A stretch of 64,000 nt of DNA from Bugula neritina (GCA_964035545.1 CAXIUT010000230.1:496001-560000), one strand, 5' to 3'. Shown: positions 1-15,844, counted from the stretch's first letter. Notes: generated by a model not told the origin, from the letters alone. A program made the numbers and translations.

Positions 1-35
1 CACTGAAATATACTGCAAAACACTGAAATACACTG

Positions 36-1744
36 CTACATACTGAAATATACTGCAACATACTGCAACATACTGAAATACACTGTAACATACTGAAATT
101 CACTGCAACATACTACAACATTTTGAAATACACTGCAACACATTGAAATATACTGCAACATACCTAAATATACGGTAATATACCAAAATATACTGTAACA
201 TAATGAAAAATACTGCAACATACTGAAATACACTTCAACACACTGAAAAACACTGCAAAATACTGTAACACACTGAAATATACTGCAAAACACTGAAATA
301 CACTGCTACATACCGAAATATACTGCAACACAGTGCAACATACTGCAACATACTAAAATATACTGCAACATACTGAAATACACTGCAAAATACTGAAATA
401 CACTGTAACATACTGAAATACACTGCAAAATACTCTAACATACTGAAATACACTGCTACATACTGAAATATACTACTACATACTGCAACATTTGGCAACA
501 TACTGAAATATACTGCGACACATTGCAGTATACTGAAACATACTGAAATATGCTGTAGCACACTGAAATACACTGCAACTCACTGAAATATACTGCAACA
601 TACTGAAATACACTGTGACATACTGAAATATACTGCGACGTACTGCACCATACTGAAATACACTGTAACATACTGAAATACACTGCAACACATTGAAATA
701 TACTGCAAAATACTGAAATACACTGCTACATACTGAAATATACTGCAACACACTGCAACATACGGCAACATACTGAAATATACTGCGACACATTGCAATA
801 TATTCTAACATACTGAAATACAGTGCTACATACTGAAATATACTGCAACATACCGAAATACACTGTAACATGTTGAAATATACTGCAACATACCTAAATA
901 TACGGTAATATACCAAAATATACTGTAACACATTGAAAAATACTGCAACATACTGAAATACACTGCAACCTCTGAAAAACACTGCAAAATACTGTAACAC
1001 ACTCAAATATACTGCAAAACACCGAAATACACTGCTACATACTGAAATATACTGCAACACACTGCAACATACTGCAACATACTAAAATATACTGCAACAT
1101 ACTGAAATACACTGCAAAATACTGAAATACACTGTAACATACTGAAATATACTGAAATACACTGGAACATATTGAAATACACTGCAACAAATTGAAGTAT
1201 ACTGCAACATACTGAAATACACTTCAACACACTGAAAAACACTGCAATATACTGTAACATACTGAAATATGCCGTAGCACACTGAAATACACTGCAACTC
1301 ACTGAAATATACTGCAACATACTGAAATACACTGTAACATATTGAAATGTACTGCAACATACTGCAACATACTGAAATACACTGGAACATATTGAAATAC
1401 ACTGCAACAAATTGAAGTATACTGCAACACACTGAAACACACTGAAACACACCGCAAAACACTACAACATACTGAAACATACTGCAACATACTGAAATAC
1501 ACTACTACATACTGAAATATACTGCAACATACTGCACCATACTGAAATACACTGTAACATACTGAAATACACTGCAACATAATACAACATTTTGAAATAC
1601 ACTGCAACACATTGAAATATACTGCAACATACCTAAATATACGGTAATATACCAAAATATACTGTAACATAATGAAATATGCTGTAGCACATTGAAATAC
1701 ACTGCAACTCACTGAAATATACTGCAACATACTGAAACACAGTG
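36..1744. repeat. Type-A higher-order repeat, full 1,709-bp copy 1
   Basis: First complete copy of the 1,709-bp higher-order repeat. The start is an arbitrary phase chosen so all copies can be compared. Each copy holds about 85 of the 20-bp units. Diagnostic landmarks are two blocks reading CCTAAATATACGGTAATATACC-like (first near 163), a TTTGGCAACAT variant near 491, and a one-base-short unit GCAACCTCTG near 966 that shifts the 10-bp register once per copy. The bases before position 36 belong to the preceding copy, cut by the window edge. Confidence 0.92.
163..190. other. Diverged satellite box with GGTA-ATA-TACC palindrome (representative)
   Basis: A strongly diverged pair of 10-bp blocks containing the inverted repeat GGTA-ATA-TACC at 174-184, next to a CpG. 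The same block recurs several times in every type-A copy (for example around 892, 1630 and 1868). In many type-B positions the right arm reads TACTG and the palindrome is lost. It stands out as a conserved symmetrical element in an otherwise directional array. A protein-binding role, by analogy with binding boxes in other satellites, is only a guess. Confidence 0.4.
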
Positions 1745-3043
1745 CTACATACTGAAATATACTGCAACATACTGCAACATACTGAAATACACTGTAACAT
1801 ACTGAAATTCACTGCAACATACTACAACATTTTGAAATACACTGCAACACATTGAAATATACTGCAACATACCTAAATATACGGTAATATACCAAAATAT
1901 ACTGTAACATAATGAAAAATACTGCAACATACTGAAATACACTTCAACACACTGAAAAACACTGCAAAATACTGTAACACACTGAAATATACTGCAAAAC
2001 ACTGAAATACACTGCTACATACCGAAATATACTGCAACACAGTGCAACATACTGCAACATACTAAAATATACTGCAACATACTGAAATACACTGCAAAAT
2101 ACTGAAATACACTGTAACATACTGAAATACACTGCAAAATACTCCAACATACTGAAATACACTGCTACATACTGAAATATACTACTACATACTGCAACAT
2201 TTGGCAACATACTGAAATATACTGCGACACATTGCAGTATACTGAAACATACTGAAATATGCTGTAGCACACTGAAATACACTGCAACTCACTGAAATAT
2301 ACTGCAACATACTGAAATACACTGTGACATACTGAAATATACTGCGACATACTGCACCATACTGAAATACACTGTAACATACTGAAATACACTGCAACAC
2401 ATTGAAATATACTGCAAAATACTGAAATACACTGCTACATACTGAAATATACTGCAACACACTGCAACATACGGCAACATACTGAAATATACTGCGACAC
2501 ATTGCAATATATTCTAACATACTGAAATACAGTGCTACATACTGAAATATACTGCAACATACCGAAATACACTGTAACATGTTGAAGTATACTGCAACAT
2601 ACCTAAATACACGGTAATATACCAAAATATACTGTAACACATTGAAAAATACTGCAACATACTGAAATACACTGCAACCTCTGAAAAACACTGCAAAATA
2701 CTGTAACACACTCAAATATACTGCAAAACACCGAAATACACTGCTACATACTGAAATATACTGCAACACACTGCAACATACTGCAACATACTAAAATATA
2801 CTGCAACATACTGAAATACACTGCAAAATACTGAAATACACTGTAACATACTGAAATATACTGAAATACACTGGAACATATTGAAATACACTGCAACAAA
2901 TTGAAGTATACTGCAACATACTGAAATACACTTCAACACACTGAAAAACACTGCAATATACTGTAACATACTGAAATATGCCGTAGCACACTGAAATACA
3001 CTGCAACTCACTGAAATATACTGCAACATACTGAAATACACTG
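1745..3043. repeat. Type-A copy contracted to 1,299 bp
   Basis: Follows copy 1 with nearly the same sequence (for example CCAACATAC near 2143 where copy 1 has CTAACATAC) but reaches the next landmark 410 bp early. The loss is 41 ten-bp blocks from the distal part of the unit; the GCAACCTCTG slip is retained near 2675. This is consistent with in-register deletion. Confidence 0.8.
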
Positions 3044-5371
3044 TAACATATTGAAATATACTGCAACATACTGCAACATACTGAATTACACTGTAACATA
3101 CTGAAATTCACTGCAACATACTACAACATTTTGAAATACACTGCAACACATTGAAATATACTGCAACATACCTAAATATACGGTAATATACCAAAATATA
3201 CTGTAACATAATGAAAAATACTGCAACATACTGAAATACACTTCAACACACTGAAAAACACTGCAAAATACTGTAACACACTGAAATATTCTGCAAAACA
3301 CTGAAATACACTGCTACATACTGAAATATACTGCAACACAGTGCAACATACTGCAACATACTGAAATACACTGCAACATACTACAACATACTGAAATACG
3401 CTGTAATACATTGAAATACACTGCAACACATTGAAATATACTGTAACTCGCTGAAACATACTGTAACTCACTGAAATATAGTGTAATATACGGAAATGTA
3501 CTGTAAAATACTGGAATATACTGTAACACACTGAAATATACTGCAACATAATGAAATACACTGTAACATACTGAAATACACTGCAACATCCCGCAACATA
3601 TTGAAATACACTGCAGCACACTGCAACATACTGCAACATACTAAAATATACTGCAACATCTTGAAATACACTGCAAAATACTGAAATATACTGCAACATA
3701 CTGCAACATACTAAAATACACTGTAACATATTGAAATACACTGCAACACATTGAAATATACGGCAAAATACTGAAATACACTGCTACATACTGAAATATA
3801 CTGCAACACACTGCAACATACTGCAACATACTAAAATTTACTGCAACATACTGAAATACACTGCAAAATACTGAAATACACTGTAACATACTGGAATATA
3901 CTGCGACACATTGCAATATACTGTAACATACTGAAATATGCTGTAGCACATTGAAATACACTGCAACTCACTGAAATATACTGCAACATACTGAAATACA
4001 CTGTAACATATTGAAATACACTGCAACATACTGAAATACAGTGCTACATACTGAAATATACTGCAACATACTGCAACATACTGAAATACACTGTAACAAA
4101 CTGAAATACACTGCAACATACTACAACATTTTGAAACACACTGCAACACATTGAAATATACTGCAACATTCCTAAATATACGGTAATTTACCAAAATATA
4201 CTGTAAAACATTGACAAATACTGCAACATACTGAAATACACTGCATTACACTGAAAAACACTGCAAAATACTGTAACACACTGAAATATACTGCAAAACA
4301 CTGAAATACACTGCTACATACTGAAATCTACTGCAACACAGTGCAACATACTGCAACATACTAAAATATACTGCAACATACTGAAATACACTGCAGAATA
4401 CTGATATACACTGTAACATACTGAAATACACTGCAAAATACTACAACATTTTGAAATACACTGCAATACATTGAAATATACTGCAACATACTTAAATATA
4501 CGGTAATATACTGAAATATACTGTAACACATTGAAAAATACTACAAAATACTGAAATACACTGCAACATACTACAACATACTGAAATACGCTGTAATACA
4601 TTGAATATACTGCAACATACCTAAATATGCGGTAATATACTGAAATAAACTAGAACACATTAAAAATACTGCAACATACTGAAATACACTGCAACACACC
4701 GAAATATACTGCAAAATAAAACAACATACTGAAATACACTGTAACATATTGAAATACACTGTAACACATTGAAATATACTGCAACATACCGAGATATATT
4801 GTAAACTACTGAAATATACTGTAACACATTGAAAAATACTGCAACATACTGAAATTTACTGCGACACATTGCAATATACTGTAACATACTGAAATATGCT
4901 GTAGCACACTGAAATACACTGCAACTCACTGAAATATACTGCAACATACTGAAATACACTGTAACATATTGAAATATACTGCAACATACTGCACCATACT
5001 GAAATACACTGGAACATATTGAAATACACTGCAACAAATTGGAGTATACTGCAACACACTGAAACACACTGAAATACACCGCAAAACACTACAAAATACT
5101 GAAACATACTGCAACATACTGAAATACACTACTACATACTGAAATATACTGCAACATACTGCACCATACTGAAATACACTGTAACATACTGAAATACACT
5201 GCAACATAATACAACATTTTGAAATACACTGCAACACATTGAAATATACTGCAACATACCTAAATATACGGTAATATACCAAAATATACTGTAACATAAT
5301 GAAATATGCTGTAGCACATTGAAATACACTGCAACTCACTGAAATATACTGCAACATACTGAAACACAGTG
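3044..5371. repeat. Type-B-like segment without the 102-bp island
   Basis: From about 3301 to 5.4 kb this matches 23487 to 25.6 kb at a constant offset of 20,186 bp, so it is a type-B segment embedded in type A. It has B landmarks: GTAACTCGCTG near 3444, GCAACATCCCG near 3584, ACTGATATACACTG near 4401, and the short unit ATTGAATATACTG near 4600. It returns to type A before reaching the place where other B copies carry the 102-bp island. It differs from the 23.5-kb copy at scattered bases, including CATTAAAAATACTG where the B copies have CATTGAAAATACTG, so it is an older relative. Confidence 0.8.
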
Positions 5372-5641
5372 CTACATACTGAAATATACTGCAACATACT
5401 GCAACATACTGAAATACACTGTAACATACTGAAATTCACTGCAACATACTACAACATTTTGAAATACACTGCAACACATTGAAATATACTGCAACATACC
5501 TAAATATACGGTAATATACCAAAATATACTGTAACATAATGAAAAATACTGCAACATACTGAAATACACTTCAACACACTGAAAAACACTGCAAAATACT
5601 GTAACACACTGAAATATACTGCAAAACACTGAAATACACTG
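5372..5641. repeat. 270-bp tandem duplication, first copy
   Basis: The 270 bp here are repeated directly at 5642-5911, so the start region of the type-A unit occurs twice in a row. The unit is 27 ten-bp blocks. The same arrangement occurs again at 10138-10407, which shows that it was copied with its neighbourhood. Confidence 0.82.
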
Positions 5642-7350
5642 CTACATACTGAAATATACTGCAACATACTGCAACATACTGAAATACACTGTAACATACT
5701 GAAATTCACTGCAACATACTACAACATTTTGAAATACACTGCAACACATTGAAATATACTGCAACATACCTAAATATACGGTAATATACCAAAATATACT
5801 GTAACATAATGAAAAATACTGCAACATACTGAAATACACTTCAACACACTGAAAAACACTGCAAAATACTGTAACACACTGAAATATACTGCAAAACACT
5901 GAAATACACTGCTACATACCGAAATATACTGCAACACAGTGCAACATACTGCAACATACTAAAATATACTGCAACATACTGAAATACACTGCAAAATACT
6001 GAAATACACTGTAACATACTGAAATACACTGCAAAATACTCTAACATACTGAAATACACTGCTACATACTGAAATATACTACTACATACTGCAACATTTG
6101 GCAACATACTGAAATATACTGCGACACATTGCAGTATACTGAAACATACTGAAATATGCTGTAGCACACTGAAATACACTGCAACTCACTGAAATATACT
6201 GCAACATACTGAAATACACTGTGACATACTGAAATATACTGCGACGTACTGCACCATACTGAAATACACTGTAACATACTGAAATACACTGCAACACATT
6301 GAAATATACTGCAAAATACTGAAATACACTGCTACATACTGAAATATACTGCAACACACTGCAACATACGGCAACATACTGAAATATACTGCGACACATT
6401 GCAATATATTCTAACATACTGAAATACAGTGCTACATACTGAAATATACTGCAACATACCGAAATACACTGTAACATGTTGAAATATACTGCAACATACC
6501 TAAATATACGGTAATATACCAAAATATACTGTAACACATTGAAAAATACTGCAACATACTGAAATACACTGCAACCTCTGAAAAACACTGCAAAATACTG
6601 TAACACACTCAAATATACTGCAAAACACCGAAATACACTGCTACATACTGAAATATACTGCAACACACTGCAACATACTGCAACATACTAAAATATACTG
6701 CAACATACTGAAATACACTGCAAAATACTGAAATACACTGTAACATACTGAAATATACTGAAATACACTGGAACATATTGAAATACACTGCAACAAATTG
6801 AAGTATACTGCAACATACTGAAATACACTTCAACACACTGAAAAACACTGCAATATACTGTAACATACTGAAATATGCCGTAGCACACTGAAATACACTG
6901 CAACTCACTGAAATATACTGCAACATACTGAAATACACTGTAACATATTGAAATGTACTGCAACATACTGCAACATACTGAAATACACTGGAACATATTG
7001 AAATACACTGCAACAAATTGAAGTATACTGCAACACACTGAAACACACTGAAACACACCGCAAAACACTACAACATACTGAAACATACTGCAACATACTG
7101 AAATACACTACTACATACTGAAATATACTGCAACATACTGCACCATACTGAAATACACTGTAACATACTGAAATACACTGCAACATAATACAACATTTTG
7201 AAATACACTGCAACACATTGAAATATACTGCAACATACCTAAATATACGGTAATATACCAAAATATACTGTAACATAATGAAATATGCTGTAGCGCATTG
7301 AAATACACTGCAACTCACTGAAATATACTGCAACATACTGAAACACAGTG
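5642..7350. repeat. Type-A higher-order repeat, full copy 2
   Basis: Full 1,709-bp unit matching copy 1 at an offset of 5,606 bp. It shares private variants with copy 1 such as the GCGACGTACTG block near 6241, which links the two as recent duplicates. Confidence 0.92.
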
Positions 7351-9059
7351 CTACATACTGAAATATACTGCAACATACTGCAACATACTGAAATACACTG
7401 TAACATACTGAAATTCACTGCAACATACTACAACATTTTGAAATACACTGCAACACATTGAAATATACTGCAACATACCTAAATATACGGTAATATACCA
7501 AAATATACTGTAACATAATGAAAAATACTGCAACATACTGAAATACACTTCAACACACTGAAAAACACTGCAAAATACTGTAACACACTGAAATATACTG
7601 CAAAACACTGAAATACACTGCTACATACCGAAATATACTGCAACACAGTGCAACATACTGCAACATACTAAAATATACTGCAACATACTGAAATACACTG
7701 CAAAATACTGAAATACACTGTAACATACTGAAATACACTGCAAAATACTCCAACATACTGAAATACACTGCTACATACTGAAATATACTACTACATACTG
7801 CAACATTTGGCAACATACTGAAATATACTGCGACACATTGCAGTATACTGAAACATACTGAAATATGCTGTAGCACACTGAAATACACTGCAACTCACTG
7901 AAATATACTGCAACATACTGAAATACACTGTGACATACTGAAATATACTGCGACATACTGCACCATACTGAAATACACTGTAACATACTGAAATACACTG
8001 CAACACATTGAAATATACTGCAAAATACTGAAATACACTGCTACATACTGAAATATACTGCAACACACTGCAACATACGGCAACATACTGAAATATACTG
8101 CGACACATTGCAATATATTCTAACATACTGAAATACAGTGCTACATACTGAAATATACTGCAACATACCGAAATACACTGTAACATGTTGAAGTATACTG
8201 CAACATACCTAAATACACGGTAATATACCAAAATATACTGTAACACATTGAAAAATACTGCAACATACTGAAATACACTGCAACCTCTGAAAAACACTGC
8301 AAAATACTGTAACACACTCAAATATACTGCAAAACACCGAAATACACTGCTACATACTGAAATATACTGCAACACACTGCAACATACTGCAACATACTAA
8401 AATATACTGCAACATACTGAAATACACTGCAAAATACTGAAATACACTGTAACATACTGAAATATACTGAAATACACTGGAACATATTGAAATACACTGC
8501 AACAAATTGAAGTATACTGCAACATACTGAAATACACTTCAACACACTGAAAAACACTGCAATATACTGTAACATACTGAAATATGCCGTAGCACACTGA
8601 AATACACTGCAACTCACTGAAATATACTGCAACATACTGAAATACACTGTAACATATTGAAATGTACTGCAACATACTGCAACATACTGAAATACACTGG
8701 AACATATTGAAATACACTGCAACAAATTGAAGTATACTGCAACACACTGAAACACACTGAAATACACCGCAAAACACTACAACATACTGAAACATACTGC
8801 AACATACTGAAATACACTACTACATACTGAAATATACTGCAACATACTGCACCATACTGAAATACACTGTAACATACTGAAATACACTGCAACATAATAC
8901 AACATTTTGAAATACCCTGCAACACATTGAAATATACTGCAACATACCTAAATATACGGTAATATACCAAAATATACTGTAACATAATGAAATATGCTGT
9001 AGCACATTGAAATACACTGCAACTCACTGAAATATACTGCAACATACTGAAACACAGTG
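7351..9059. repeat. Type-A higher-order repeat, full copy 3
   Basis: Full 1,709-bp unit. It shares the ATGTTGAAGTATACTG and CTAAATACACGG variants near 8187-8220 with the copy starting at 1745. Copies 2 and 3 therefore preserve the order of the first two copies, so they were duplicated as a pair. Confidence 0.92.
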
Positions 9060-10137
9060 CTACATACTGAAATATACTGCAACATACTGCAACATAATGA
9101 AATACACTGTAACATACTGAAATTCACTGCAACATACTACAACATTTTGAAATACACTGCAACACATTGAAATGTACTGCAACATAACTAAATATACGGT
9201 AATATACCAAAATATACTGTAACATAATGAAAAATACTGCAACATACTGAAATACACTTCAACACACTGAAAAACACTGCAAAATACTGTAACACACTGA
9301 AATATACTGCAAAACACTGAAATACACTGCTACATACCGAAATATACTGCAACACAGTGCAACATACTGCAACATACTAAAATATACTGCAACATACTGA
9401 AATACACTGCAAAATACTGAAATACACTGTAACATACTGAAATACACTGCAAAAAACTCCAACATACTGAAATACACTGCTACATACTGAAATATACTAC
9501 TACATACTGCAACATTTGGCAACATACTGAAATATACTGTAACACATTGAAAAATACTACAAAATACTGAAATACACTGCAACATACTACAACATACTGA
9601 AATACGCTGTAATACATTGAATATACTGCAACATACCTAAATATGCGGTAATATACTGAAATAAACTAGAACACATTGAAAATACTGCAACATACTGAAA
9701 TACACTGCAACACACCGAAATATACTGCAAAATAAAACAACATACTGAAATACACTGTAACATATTGAAATACACTGTAACACATTGAAATATACTGCAA
9801 CATACCGAGATATATTGTAAACTACTGAAATATACTGTAACACATTGAAAAATACTGCAACATACTGAAATTTACTGCGACACATTGCAATATACTGTAA
9901 CATACTGAAATATGCTGTAGCACACTGAAATACACTGCAACTCACTGAAATATACTGCAACATACTGAAATACACTGTAACATATTGAAATATACTGCAA
10001 CATACTGCACCATACTGAAATACACTGGAACATATTGAAATACACTGCAACAAATTGGAGTATACTGCAACACACTGAAACACACTGAAATACACCGCAA
10101 AACACTACAAAATACTGAAACATACTGCAACATACTG
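9060..10137. repeat. Type A/B chimera of 1,078 bp
   Basis: Starts as type A, then switches near 9540 to type-B sequence that matches 4.5-5.1 kb at an offset of 5,016 bp. B markers include the short unit ATTGAATATACTG near 9618, the AAAATAAAACAAC block near 9728 and CCGAGATATATTG near 9804. It returns to type A near 10.1 kb. This looks like a recombination product between the two repeat types. Confidence 0.78.
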
Positions 10138-10407
10138 AAATACACTACTACATACTGAAATATACTGCAACATACTGAAATACACTGTAACATACTGAAA
10201 TTCACTGCAACATACTACAACATTTTGAAATACACTGCAACACATTGAAATATACTGCAACATACCTAAATATACGGTAATATACCAAAATATACTGTAA
10301 CATAATGAAAAATACTGCAACATACTGAAATACACTTCAACACACTGAAAAACACTGCAAAATACTGTAACACACTGAAATATACTGCAAAACACTGAAA
10401 TACACTG
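10138..10407. repeat. 270-bp tandem duplication, second instance
   Basis: Repeats the 5372-5641 arrangement: this block is followed by a near-identical 270 bp at 10408. The surrounding 5.5-9.3 kb and 10.3-14.1 kb match at an offset of 4,766 bp, so this duplication was carried along in a larger one. Confidence 0.8.
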
Positions 10408-12116
10408 CTACATACTGAAATATACTGCAACATACTGCAACATACTGAAATACACTGTAACATACTGAAATTCACTGCAACATACTACAACATTTTGAAA
10501 TACACTGCAACACATTGAAATATACTGCAACATACCTAAATATACGGTAATATACCAAAATATACTGTAACATAATGAAAAATACTGCAACATACTGAAA
10601 TACACTTCAACACACTGAAAAACACTGCAAAATACTGTAACACACTGAAATATACTGCAAAACACTGAAATACACTGCTACATACCGAAATATACTGCAA
10701 CACAGTGCAACATACTGCAACATACTAAAATATACTGCAACATACTGAAATACACTGCAAAATACTGAAATACACTGTAACATACTGAAATACACTGCAA
10801 AATACTCCAACATACTGAAATACACTGCTACATACTGAAATATACTACTACATACTGCAACATTTGGCAACATACTGAAATATACTGCGACACATTGCAG
10901 TATACTGAAACATACTGAAATATGCTGTAGCACACTGAAATACACTGCAACTCACTGAAATATACTGCAACATACTGAAATACACTGTGACATACTGAAA
11001 TATACTGCGACGTACTGCACCATACTGAAATACACTGTAACATACTGAAATACACTGCAACACATTGAAATATACTGCAAAATACTGAAATACACTGCTA
11101 CATACTGAAATATACTGCAACACACTGCAACATACGGCAACATACTGAAATATACTGCGACACATTGCAATATATTCTAACATACTGAAATACAGTGCTA
11201 CATACTGAAATATACTGCAACATACCGAAATACACTGTAACATGTTGAAATATACTGCAACATACCTAAATATACGGTAATATACCAAAATATACTGTAA
11301 CACATTGAAAAATACTGCAACATACTGAAATACACTGCAACCTCTGAAAAACACTGCAAAATACTGTAACACACTCAAATATACTGCAAAACACCGAAAT
11401 ACACTGCTACATACTGAAATATACTGCAACACACTGCAACATACTGCAACATACTAAAATATACTGCAACATACTGAAATACACTGCAAAATACTGAAAT
11501 ACACTGTAACATACTGAAATATACTGAAATACACTGGAACATATTGAAATACACTGCAACAAATTGAAGTATACTGCAACATACTGAAATACACTTCAAC
11601 ACACTGAAAAACACTGCAATATACTGTAACATACTGAAATATGCCGTAGCACACTGAAATACACTGCAACTCACTGAAATATACTGCAACATACTGAAAT
11701 ACACTGTAACATATTGAAATGTACTGCAACATACTGCAACATACTGAAATACACTGGAACATATTGAAATACACTGCAACAAATTGAAGTATACTGCAAC
11801 ACACTGAAACACACTGAAATACACCGCAAAACACTACAACATACTGAAACATACTGCAACATACTGAAATACACTACTACATACTGAAATATACTGCAAC
11901 ATACTGCACCATACTGAAATACACTGTAACATACTGAAATACACTGCAACATAATACAACATTTTGAAATACACTGCAACACATTGAAATATACTGCAAC
12001 ATACCTAAATATACGGTAATATACCAAAATATACTGTAACATAATGAAATATGCTGTAGCACATTGAAATACACTGCAACTCACTGAAATATACTGCAAC
12101 ATACTGAAACACAGTG
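10408..12116. repeat. Type-A higher-order repeat, full copy 4
   Basis: Full 1,709-bp unit corresponding to copy 2 at an offset of 4,766 bp. It has ACTCCAACATAC near 10805 where copy 2 has ACTCTAACATAC, but keeps the GCGACGTACTG variant. Confidence 0.92.
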
Positions 12117-13825
12117 CTACATACTGAAATATACTGCAACATACTGCAACATACTGAAATACACTGTAACATACTGAAATTCACTGCAACATACTACAAC
12201 ATTTTGAAATACACTGCAACACATTGAAATATACTGCAACATACCTAAATATACGGTAATATACCAAAATATACTGTAACATAATGAAAAATACTGCAAC
12301 ATACTGAAATACACTTCAACACACTGAAAAACACTGCAAAATACTGTAACACACTGAAATATACTGCAAAACACTGAAATACACTGCTACATACCGAAAT
12401 ATACTGCAACACAGTGCAACATACTGCAACATACTAAAATATACTGCAACATACTGAAATACACTGCAAAATACTGAAATACACTGTAACATACTGAAAT
12501 ACACTGCAAAATACTCCAACATACTGAAATACACTGCTACATACTGAAATATACTACTACATACTGCAACATTTGGCAACATACTGAAATATACTGCGAC
12601 ACATTGCAGTATACTGAAACATACTGAAATATGCTGTAGCACACTGAAATACACTGCAACTCACTGAAATATACTGCAACATACTGAAATGCACTGTGAC
12701 ATACTGAAATATACTGCGACATACTGCACCATACTGAAATACACTGTAACATACTGAAATACACTGCAACACATTGAAATATACTGCAAAATACTGAAAT
12801 ACACTGCTACATACTGAAATATACTGCAACACACTGCAACATACGGCAACATACTGAAATATACTGCGACACATTGCAATATATTCTAACATACTGAAAT
12901 ACAGTGCTACATACTGAAATATACTGCAACATACCGAAATACACTGTAACATGTTGAAGTATACTGCAACATACCTAAATACACGGTAATATACCAAAAT
13001 ATACTGTAACACATTGAAAAATACTGCAACATACTGAAATACACTGCAACCTCTGAAAAACACTGCAAAATACTGTAACACACTCAAATATACTGCAAAA
13101 CACCGAAATACACTGCTACATACTGAAATATACTGCAACACACTGCAACATACTGCAACATACTAAAATATACTGCAACATACTGAAATACACTGCAAAA
13201 TACTGAAATACACTGTAACATACTGAAATATACTGAAATACACTGGAACATATTGAAATACACTGCAACAAATTGAAGTATACTGCAACATACTGAAATA
13301 CACTTCAACACACTGAAAAACACTGCAATATACTGTAACATACTGAAATATGCCGTAGCACACTGAAATACACTGCAACTCACTGAAATATACTGCAACA
13401 TACTGAAATACACTGTAACATATTGAAATGTACTGCAACATACTGCAACATACTGAAATACACTGGAACATATTGAAATACACTGCAACAAATTGAAGTA
13501 TACTGCAACACACTGAAACACACTGAAATACACCGCAAAACACCACAACATACTGAAACATACTGCAACATACTGAAATACACTACTACATACTGAAATA
13601 TACTGCAACATACTGCACCATACTGAAATACACTGTAACATACTGAAATACACTGCAACATAATACAACATTTTGAAATACCCTGCAACACATTGAAATA
13701 TACTGCAACATACCTAAATATACGGTAATATACCAAAATATACTGTAACATAATGAAATATGCTGTAGCACATTGAAATACACTGCAACTCACTGAAATA
13801 TACTGCAACATACTGAAACACAGTG
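12117..13825. repeat. Type-A higher-order repeat, full copy 5
   Basis: Full 1,709-bp unit corresponding to copy 3 at an offset of 4,766 bp. Private differences include AAATGCACTGTG near 12688 and an ACACCACAAC variant near 13541. A corresponding unit is seen at 53445, offset about 41,328 bp. Confidence 0.92.
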
Positions 13826-14555
13826 CTACATACTGAAATATACTGCAACATACTGCAACATAATGAAATACACTGTAACATACTGAAATTCACTGCAACA
13901 TACTACAACATTTTGAAATACACTGCAACACATTGAAATATACTGCAACATAACTAAATATACGGTAATATACCAAAATATACTGTAACATAATGAAAAA
14001 TACTGCAACATACTGAAATACACTTCAACACACTGAAAAACACTGCAAAATACTGTAACACACTGAAATATACTGCAAAACACTGAAATACACTGCTACA
14101 TACTGAAATATACTGCAACACAGTGCAACATACTGCAACATACTAAAATATACTGCAACATACTGAAATACACTGCAAAATACTGAAATACACTGTAACA
14201 TACTGAAATACACTGCAAAAAACTCCAACATACTGAAATACACTGCTACATACTGAAATATACTACTACATACTGCAACATTTGGCAACATACTGAAATA
14301 TACTGCGACACATTGCAGTATACTGAAACATACTGAAATATGCTGTAGCACACTGAAATACACTGCAACTCACTGAAATATACTGCAACATACTGAAATA
14401 CACTGTGACATACTGAAATATACTGCGACGTACTGCACCATACTGAAATACACTGTAACATACTGAAATACACTGCAACACATTGAAATATACTGCAAAA
14501 TACTGAAATACACTGCTACATACTGAAATATACTGCAACATACTGAAACACAGTG
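13826..14555. repeat. Type-A copy contracted to 730 bp
   Basis: Only the first 730 bp of the unit are present before the next copy begins. The length is an exact multiple of 10 because the contraction removed the one-base-short GCAACCTCTG block. It shares the ACATAATGAAATAC variant near 13859 with the copy starting at 9060. The same 730-bp contraction occurs at 55154. Confidence 0.85.
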
Positions 14556-15844
14556 CTACATACAGAAATACACTGCAACATACTGCAACATACTGAAATA
14601 CACTGTAACATACTGAAATTCACTGCAACATACTACAACATTTTGAAATACACTGCAACACATTGAAATATACTGCAACATACCTAAATATACGGTAATA
14701 TACCAAAATATACTGTAACATAATGAAAAATACTGCAACATACTGAAATACACTTCAACACACTGAAAAACACTGCAAAATACTGTAACACACTGAAATA
14801 TACTGCAAAACACTGAAATACACTGCTACATACCGAAATATACTGCAACACAGTGCAACATACTGCAACATACTAAAATATACTGCAACATACTGAAATA
14901 CACTGCAAAATACTGAAATACACTGTAACATACTGAAATACACTGCAAAATACTCCAACATACTGAAATACGCTGCTACATACTGAAATATACTACTACA
15001 TACTGCAACATTTGGCAACATACTGAAATATACTGCGACACATTGCAGTATACTGAAACATACTGAAATATGCTGTAGCACACTGAAATACACTGCAACT
15101 CACTGAAATATACTGCAACATACTGAAATACACTGTGACATACTGAAATATACTGCGACGTACTGCACCATACTGAAATACACTGTAACATACTGAAATA
15201 CACTGCAACACATTGAAACATACTGCAAAATACTGAAATACACTGCTACATACTGAAATATACTGCAACACACTGCAACATACGGCAACATACTGAAATA
15301 TACTGCGACACATTGCAATATATGCTAACATACTGAAATACAGTGCTACATACTGAAATATACTGCAACATACCGAAATACACTGTAACATGTTGAAATA
15401 TACTGCAACATACCTAAATATACGGTAATATACCAAAATATACTGTAACACATTGAAAAATACTGCAACATACTGAAATACACTGCAACCTCTGAAAAAC
15501 ACTGCAAAATACTGTAACACACTCAAATATACTGCAAAACACCGAAATACACTGCTACATACTGAAATATACTGCAACACACTGCAACATACTGCAACAT
15601 ACTAAAATATACTGCAACATACTGAAATACACTGCAAAATACTGAAATACACTGTAACATACTGAAATATACTGAAATACACTGGAACATATTGAAATAC
15701 ACTGCAACAAATTGAAGTATACTGCAACATACCTAAATATACGGTAATATACCAAAATATACTGTAACATAATGAAATATGCTGTAGCACATTGAAATAC
15801 ACTGCAACTCACTGAAATATACTGCAACATACTGAAACACAGTG
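14556..15844. repeat. Type-A copy contracted to 1,289 bp
   Basis: Contains the proximal unit, the GCAACCTCTG slip near 15486, and a shortened distal part: 42 ten-bp blocks are missing relative to 1,709. ACATACAGAAATAC near 14560 and ATATGCTAAC near 15322 are private to this copy. Its counterpart at 55884 is 1,290 bp because of a one-base insertion. Confidence 0.85.
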
